A stretch of 64,000 nucleotides of DNA from assembly GCA_947179155.2 (NCBI GenBank), contig OX359282.1, positions 2,963,501 to 3,027,500 of the forward strand, written 5' to 3'. How positions within the stretch are numbered: position 1 is the stretch's first letter; each line of letters begins with the position of its first letter. A model generated the notes under the pieces. It did not search any database. It saw only the letters and a program-made list of their open reading frames with translations, and had not been told where the DNA came from. Positions 57,987 through 64,000 of the stretch are shown in pieces. The DNA is from Hedera helix. Taxonomy: Eukaryota; Streptophyta; Magnoliopsida; Apiales; Araliaceae. The translations under genes and the position numbers were made by a program.

Positions 57987-59486
57987 TGCCTAAATGAATG
58001 TTGTTGGAATACTTTATTTTGAAAGTGCTTCAGAAATCTCGTTAACCCTATGCACGAAGGATTTGATTTAATCGAAGAGTTCATTTTCATTGTTTTTGTT
58101 TCGATAATAAAACCGATGATATTTTGTAAAACATATTTTTTCAAATCCTTCGCCAAATAGGAATAGAGCCCGTCCGACACTTACAATTTTATTTTAGCCT
58201 ACGGATGATCTAATATCCTACTTTGATTTATTTTATGCAAATCTTTATCATTTCATTCCAAAATCATTTTCTCGCGTCAAAAGGAAAAACCAAGCATTAA
58301 AATGGCGTTGGAGTTATTCATGGGCATGTGAGCCATCCAAATAACCCCAAACGCCCACAATCGCACATTTCACTATCACGGGGCCTTAAACTCGATTTTC
58401 GACTCGATGTCGTTTTAAGGCCCAAAAATTTACATATTTACATAAAGGTGCATCGCGATCGTTACATACGTAAAAACTATAAAATAAACTAAAAGGATAT
58501 CATCGGGAGGTTAGGAGGAGATTCCATCCGTAATAAATCCTCCCTAACCGTCCCTAATCCACAGATCTACAACATATGTTGACTACATTGGATCTAAACT
58601 CAAAATACACAAAATCAAACTATTTACATAGCAATGCACCAAATATTTTTGGATCTACAGTAGATCCACCCAACAAATGCAATAAGAACGAAATAAAACT
58701 ATATCTAAAAGATTCACAAGATAAAACACAACGAAGCTATAAAACTCGGATTTTTTCACATTCCAATCGATGCAATAGACGTTTTAACACTTGAAAATCA
58801 ACATAAGATACAAAGATTGTATAAAAGAGGAAGAAATCTCACTTTTTTCTCTCTTCTTCTCTCATTTTTTCTCTCTTTTCCGCTCTCCCCGTCGCCTTTC
58901 TCTCTCTATTTTCTTTCCCGCCCGCGTCTGCTGAAGAAATGAACTGGAAGTGGCGATTTAAATTTTCAGATCTTGGCCGCAGGTGCAACTGCGGCTGTCC
59001 TCGGTGCTTCCTCGATTTTTGTGTCTGATGTCGGTCTTTCGTTTTTTCGCTGGAATGCTCGTATTTTGCAATCCGGAAATCCCTGGGAAACGTGCCATAT
59101 TGTTCTGGGAGGCTAGTTCGAAGGGCTGCGCCTTGATATAGAATTTGCTAATTGTGCTTGGCTTCCAGGGGGCGCTGCCCCCTTTCCACCCCCGCCAGCT
59201 CACCGGCGAGCTGGGCAGCCGCTCGCTCACCGGGGAGCGAGACCCCCGAACATCGTAAGCGTAGTGGCCATTAGTCTCCTTTTGTGATCAACTCAGGTTT
59301 TCTGGATCAACTGTTTGCCTTGCCTCAAGTGACCGGATGCTCGTTGTCCGTTTGTGGCGGCTTTGACCGTAAATCGTTAGGGTGGCTTCGTGTTGGGGTC
59401 CACCCTCCTTTTCGCATGTTGGGTCAAGTGACGACTTTGCCCTCCTGCCAGGGTTAGTAGAGAAGTGCAAAATTTGGGTGTCTACA
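57571..59486 (+). mobile_element. Solo LTR with ACTCC target duplication (Ogre/Tat-like)
   Basis: It runs TGTCGACGCCGGG to GGGTGTCTACA, 1,916 bp, flanked by ACTCC at 57566-57570 and 59487-59491. The segment with GGCTTGCTTAAGCGAGGGG and GTTAGGCACCCC near 57850 is typical of Ogre/Tat LTRs. A TG microsatellite lies at 57946-57984. The 59-kb end is GC-rich with GCTCACCGGCGAG-type motifs. The open frames inside are not supported as genes. Confidence 0.85.
57946..57984. repeat. (TG)n microsatellite
   Basis: About 19 TG units lie inside the solo LTR. Confidence 0.95.
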
Positions 59487-60357
59487 ACTCCTTTTTTGTA
59501 TAGCATGAGGAGTTGATCATCCCTCTCGAAAACGAAGATTTGAAGTGGTCTATAATTTACTGAGTACTCGGCATAACTCACGCATTCGTGTACAAACCAG
59601 TGCAGACGAAGTAACACGAATATCTCCGGTAGTAAGTCCATTTCCATCGGCCAACCAGTGGGAGCAAAAAGTTTGGGATATGTTTTGTGTTTCTTCCATC
59701 AATCATCTGTATCTACGCCGTATATCAACAAATTATGGTTTCATGGCTTACCTCATTTTGCAATACTTGGGCCACCTCTTAGACTTGGATTGGGCTAGGT
59801 TTTGGGCTTCGTTGTATGCTTTATAAGACTTATTTACTAGTTTGTTATGGACACTTGTTTGGGCTTCATTTAATTTTCCATTCAAGACTAGCATAATTAA
59901 TAGCTTCGGCTTGCTTACTTATTGGTCATTGGCTTTGCTTCTTTAATTGTTTGGTTGGGCTTGAAGTAGTTCACTTGCTTAATTGTTTAGGCTTACCATG
60001 AAACTTATTTTCTTCATTGATTTGGGCCTTTAAATGTTGCCACACAAGGCTCACACTAAAGCTTGTTAGTTAAAACTTAGGTTTTAGTTACTTTAACTTG
60101 TAATCAACTTAATTTACTAAGTCCTCTTAGCTTTCCTTCTGTTCCATATTTAGTCCAAACTAATTTAATTAATTAGCTTCATTGAGTATTAATTTACTTC
60201 TCTCATCTCTTGTTTGACTCATAAATATAACACACACACACACACATACACACATTCACTTCATAAACATAACGATAACTTTTCAAATAAAATTCATTTC
60301 ATTAATACATATTTCATAATTCTAATTATAAATTCAATGTTTTACACGGTTATTACA

Positions 60358-60922
60358 ATTTCTTTGTAGGATCCATTTCATTTCAAGACGAGTCAACGTG
60401 TGTCAAAACTATTCCTTTACTGAAAAAAACTGTTCATCACCAGAAATTCAAACCATAAAAAAACACTTCATTCAGCCACAAAATCTATTGAAACACATTA
60501 CAAACCCTCACCTAAACACAACCCAAACTAGCCCAGAAGTAAACAAACAAGGATTTGAGCACAATAGCAGCAAAACTCCAGAAACAATGTTATATTTTTG
60601 CTGAAACTTGCAACTCAGCATATTAATCATTTCCCTTGGTTAATTTTGGTAAATTCTCTTCTCAATCCACTCGTTTCAATACATATCTGCTTCCCCAATC
60701 ATCAATTTAAGTTTCTATAACATCTATATCATAGATTCATTATATAAAATCATTTTAGTTCATACCAAGAAAAAATTCAAAAATATTTCAATTTAGTGCT
60801 TATATTATATTATTTGTGATTGTTTTGTGTTAGATTAATCAAATAGTATCATTTCACACTACACTTAATAATCTAACATCAAACCCATTCACTCTCGCTC
60901 AGATTTCGTCTAGCATCCTGAA
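60358..60922. other. AT-rich sequence, no gene recognised
   Basis: A (CA)n run lies just before it at 60231-60256. A 68-codon frame at 60398-60604 has Asn/Thr/His-rich content and no known motif. Confidence 0.4.
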
Positions 60923-61165
60923 ATGACTTATGGTTCTATTTTTGCTGCTACCCTTTTGCTACCAATTTATGACAACAACGACATCTCTATTGGAGCTGGG
61001 TTGTGCCAAGGCTCTAATGAGGCCGATAAATTAGGGGATTGGGAAAATAGGGAGGATTTGGGTAAGAAGATGAAGAGGAATTTCAGTGACGATGATGATG
61101 AGATTGCCACGTGGGATTATCTTTTATTTTATAAGTCAGTTGTGTATGTGTATATTTTCGTTTAA
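60923..61165 (+). CDS. Short hypothetical ORF
   Basis: The 80-codon ORF starts MTYGSIFAATLLLPIYDNND and includes KKMKRNFSDDDDEIATWDY, a mixed basic-acidic patch. It is GC-richer than its surroundings and has an ATG in fair context after a TC-rich leader. I do not recognise it. The low-complexity end (VVYVYIFV) suggests the frame runs past a true exon end, for instance into an intron. It could be a first exon or a gene fragment. Confidence 0.25.
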   Translation: MTYGSIFAATLLLPIYDNNDISIGAGLCQGSNEADKLGDWENREDLGKKMKRNFSDDDDEIATWDYLLFYKSVVYVYIFV

Positions 61166-61405
61166 AGTCACAACGATTTATAAGAAAAATAAAGTTTAGT
61201 TTGTTAAATGTAAGAAAAAGAAGTTTAGTTAGTTGACTGTAAAATAACCTAAAATAGAGTGATAAAAAAGCATTTATCCCCATTTAGTTTACATATTTTT
61301 ACACTAAATCATCTGTGATACAAAAAAAAAAAAAAAAAACCGACAATTAACTATTTTATTGACTTATTTATATTAACTTAACTAATAATCAATCCAATAT
61401 GAAAA
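61166..61405. other. AT-rich, no gene
   Basis: Includes an A18 run near 61322. Confidence 0.5.
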
Positions 61406-61650
61406 TACAACCTCCGTATTTGAAAAATTGGCCACGATTGACTTTTTTTATTTGAATTTAGAATTTAAAATTAAGGTTATTTATTTATATTATCAAATTT
61501 ATGAAATTGGAGGTAGTAATAAATTCAATATATTTTCCTTATGGTTATAATTTATCCACTAATATTTATAAGAAAATAGTTTAAATTTTGATAAAAAAAA
61601 ATTGATTTAAAAAGTTAAATTAAATCAATTTTTTAGGGACAAATGGAGTA
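61406..61650. mobile_element. Stowaway-like MITE
   Basis: The left end reads TACAACCTCCGTATTTGAAA. The complement of the right end reads TACTCCATTTGTCCCTAAAA. Both lead into AAAAATTG, and the termini resemble the CTCC(G/A)T ends and TA target of Stowaway elements. Confidence 0.55.
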
Positions 61651-61827
61651 TTATAATGTGGTACATATGTTTGAAATGAAATATTATTTGAATTATTGGT
61701 GAGATTTTTGAATTAGACTCGTATACTATATTTTCAATGTTAGTGCACAACTGTGAGTCATAGTTTGATGCTGTGAAAATATTCTTTCTACATCAAATTC
61801 ATGTATTATTTTTTCTTTATTACTCCT

Positions 61828-62098
61828 TCATTCTAAAATATTAGTCATTTTAAACTTCATGTACATGAATTAAGAAAGTTATTGAATACTTTCACTTAAT
61901 GATTGAAATTTGGATAAAATTTTATTACTTCCCTTTATGGGAACTTGAAAACTAATAATACAAGAGTGATAATTTCTTGAGAAAATGAGAAAATTTAGGG
62001 ATAACATAGGAAATGACATAATTTTTTCTCCCAAAAAATTATAAAAGACAAATAAATTAGAACATTTTTTTTAAAACGACTATTATAATGAAATAAAT
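61828..62098. mobile_element. Degenerate MITE
   Basis: Left TACTCCTTCATTCTAAAAT with ATTAGTCATTTTAAA pairs with the complement of the right end (ATAATAGTCGTTTTAAA). Confidence 0.4.
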
Positions 62099-62236
62099 AA
62101 TTTTATTAGTTTTTCTAAGTGTAATAGTTTAATTTGTTTAAATAATTTTATTACTTTTTCTAAGTGTAATTTTTTAATTTGTTTAAATAATTTTTATTAG
62201 TTTTTCTAAGTGTAATTTTTTAATTTGTTTAAATGT
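62099..62236. repeat. 45-46 bp tandem array
   Basis: Three copies of TTTTATTAGTTTTTCTAAG followed by TGTAAT and TTTAATTTGTTTAAAT start at 62101, 62146 and 62192. Confidence 0.92.
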
Positions 62237-62386
62237 CATTATTTTCTTTTAGCATATTTTATAATAAAATATTTTATTTTATTTTCTAATTTTATAAACT
62301 TGATTAATCTTCGGATTAAAATTTTATCACTTCTCTGTTGGGGGAATTGAATGATTAAGTATATAACTTATTTGTTGGGAAAACTA

Positions 62387-62818
62387 AGCGTCTATTTGAG
62401 AATTATTTATAAGTTGGTCAACCCAACTTATAAGTACTTAAATAAAAAAAATTATTCGGGATAAACTTTTTTTTCAACTTATGAGTTAAAAAAAAAAGTC
62501 AAAAAAAATAAGTAAGTAATTGTTTCTTAAAAAAAATGACTTATAAAAAAATGACTTATAAGTCATTGTTTTAAGTTAGCAACGACTATGAAATTACAAA
62601 AATATCCTCTTTTATTTTTCTAATGTTCTTCTTATTAAATGATATTTTAGTAATCTTTATATTTTACTTAACTTATAAGTCATTATTAGCCGACACGTCC
62701 ATAACTAATACTTATAATTCTCGACTTATAAGTAAAAGTAATGTCAAACACTTTTACTTATAAATCTACTAAAATTTTAACTTTAAGTAAAAAAAAAAAA
62801 GTCATTTCCAAACGGGTC
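62387..62818. mobile_element. Possible Harbinger/Tourist-like MITE
   Basis: Ends GCGTCTATTTGAGAA and (complement) CGACCCGTTTGGAAATGAC are weakly inverted. TAA flanks both sides. Inside, ACTTATAAGT palindromes recur. Confidence 0.35.
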
Positions 62819-62825
62819 GTAATAG

Positions 62826-62905
62826 CTATGCCTTTGGTGCTTGAGATGTCTTATGACCATATTTCAAATGTAAGATTCTGGGATTAAATCCGTGGAATAA
62901 TAAAT
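62826..62905 (+). repeat. tRNA-like SINE head relic
   Basis: GGTGCTTGAGATGTCTTATG followed by CTGGGATTAAATCCGTGG resembles the tRNA-derived region of plant SINEs, with a decayed B box. Weak. Confidence 0.25.
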
Positions 62906-62944
62906 TTTTTGGTGAAATTTGAGTTTATGTCCATATTAGGAAAC

Positions 62945-63116
62945 ATTATTCAGTGTTTTTGGAATATTGTCACGTGATACCACAAGTCTATTACATGTTG
63001 TCATTTCAGCATGTGCAGTGGACTCACATATAAAGTGTTCAGTGCGCCATGCTGAAATGATAGCATATGATTGATCTAGGACACCACGTAACAATGTCCC
63101 AAAAGCACTGAATAAC
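62945..63116. repeat. 172-bp foldback (72-bp arms)
   Basis: The left arm 62945-63016 pairs with the right arm 63045-63116 across a 28-base loop. TTATTCAGTG, TTTTTGG and TCATTTCAGCATG are mirrored with few mismatches. It could be a small MITE or a hairpin RNA source. The left arm contains CACGTG. Confidence 0.85.
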
Positions 63117-64000
63117 TTCTCTCACATCAGGGGTACCACGTGTGCTACGTAGGTAAGTCAATGCACATGTGACACTAAGAATTTAATATCCAAATTTTTA
63201 AATAATATTAAGTTTGTTTCGCGTTGAGTAATACAAAAGAGCTCAATATCTAAAATATTTGCATTTTACTCGTTCGACAGTCAGGTATATATAATCTTCA
63301 TTTGTTTATTTTTTTTCTCAACTCTGCAATTTGACATATCATCTCAAATTGATTCTGGATGTTCGTTTCAAGGCCTTGCTAATATGGATATTAAAGTTAA
63401 AAGGTCCATCGGGGCTTCCTTCTGAAGTATACTTGCGAGAATCTCTCAACAGATTGATTGAATATATAAGCATCATCTGTTTTTGTTAACTTAGTGTAGT
63501 TAAATTATAGCGACGACAGAAAGTAACACAAAGCAATCCACATATTATTATAAGGGGTTTTAAGTACTTTAAAGTCATGTTGTCACTGGTAAACCAACAT
63601 TTTCTGTTAAACCAATATTTTAAAAAATTATGAGACACTGCTGGAGATTATGCTATATTCATGCTTATATTATGAAAACATACTACAAATGTGAAAATGT
63701 ACATTTATTTTAAAAACTATTAATCAAGTTAATTATAAACCACAAGACCCGTACTTCGCACGTGTTAAAGAGTTCGTTAAATATAAGTAACATACGATAT
63801 ATGTTAACTTTTATTAAAATTAACATTTGATGGCACACGCATTACATGTATAAATTATATAATGTAAAATTAGAATTTTATTCAATTTAGAAAACTAAAT
63901 AAAAAATTAAATTAAAAAAGACAAAATAGTAATACATATAAAGTTGGAAGGGTAATAAAGAAAAGAGAGGAGAAAGAAAAAAAAATCAAACGTGACACAA
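63117..64000. other. AT-rich intergenic sequence
   Basis: No gene or RNA is recognised. ACCCGTACTTCGCACG near 63750 is a short motif common in plant repeats. Confidence 0.5.

Larger units (their letters stand above)
56549..60357 (-). mobile_element. Reverse-oriented LTR-like block with nested solo LTR
   Basis: The right end GTTATTACA at 60357 is an LTR start (TGTAATAACC) read leftward. The left part near 56549 starts TGTAATTCCCTGAATTT, resembling an LTR end. A TATA-like box on the minus strand (CTTATAAATAG) lies near 57330, and a GC-rich patch (56695-56805) has repeated GCGGCGCT motifs. The complement of TTGGGCTTAG-type segments at 59770-60020 resembles other LTRs in the window. No target duplication was found, so the limits are uncertain. 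Confidence 0.45.

Noticed and set aside
58576..59826. ORFs at 58576-58794, 58958-59230, 59288-59647 and 59545-59826
   Set aside because: They lie in or across the ends of the solo LTR at 57571-59486 and have no protein-family signature.
63361..63480. Possible gene fragment with FQGLANMD-like reading
   Set aside because: Too short, with stops close by, and no recognised family.

Overview
This is plant nuclear DNA, almost certainly from a eudicot and possibly an asterid (the lineage call is weak). It is AT-rich and dominated by nested LTR retrotransposons. Between them lie MITEs and hAT-type elements, a LINE remnant, several broken host-gene pieces, and one gene that looks intact. I found no rRNA, convincing tRNA, CRISPR array or bacterial-type operon. 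All boundaries and comparisons were made by eye.

Positions 1-16,378 are layered retroelement debris. A minus-strand Ty3/gypsy integrase abuts a truncated 2.7-kb LTR with its primer-binding site, a coiled-coil leader ORF and gag-protease. A Sirevirus-like Ty1/copia element (copia-1, from 6138) is inserted in that protease and loses its 3' part near 13,780. An unidentified repeat block and the 3' part of another LTR family ('LTR-B') follow.

Positions 16,560-21,345 hold a minus-strand G-type lectin receptor-kinase pseudogene. It is split by a 3.5-kb solo LTR (17,530-21,033) with a near-perfect 5-bp target duplication.

Positions 21,546-41,842 are a second gypsy relic whose protease is interrupted by a complete Sirevirus-like element, copia-2 (21,696-37,224). 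Copia-2 has a GTTTT target duplication and LTRs differing at roughly 36 of 1,490 positions. Its reverse transcriptase is in turn interrupted by a 3,780-bp solo LTR (27,255-31,034, duplication AGGAT). The gypsy relic ends with a 3.3-kb LTR-B that is rich in internal tandem arrays.

Positions 41,843-48,540 carry reverse-oriented LTR fragments, a 199-bp triple repeat, and a 997-bp non-autonomous hAT element that has captured a piece of an OCTOPUS-family (DUF740) gene. A second hAT MITE and a foldback repeat follow.

Positions 48,600-50,600 are the one convincing host gene: a small basic acidic-patch protein with an AT-hook-like motif. Its leader contains an intron and an 18-codon upstream ORF that spans that intron. 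Downstream come the last exon of a 9-lipoxygenase as a pseudogene (minus strand), a 5'-truncated LINE with an RNase H domain, and an open 169-codon exon that may be a real or transposon-captured gene fragment.

Positions 56,549-60,357 are a reverse-oriented LTR-like block containing a 1.9-kb solo LTR (duplication ACTCC). The rest, to 64,000, is AT-rich with degenerate MITEs, a short tandem array and a 172-bp foldback. The genes do not form a pathway. The window is mainly a record of successive insertions beside a small gene island.
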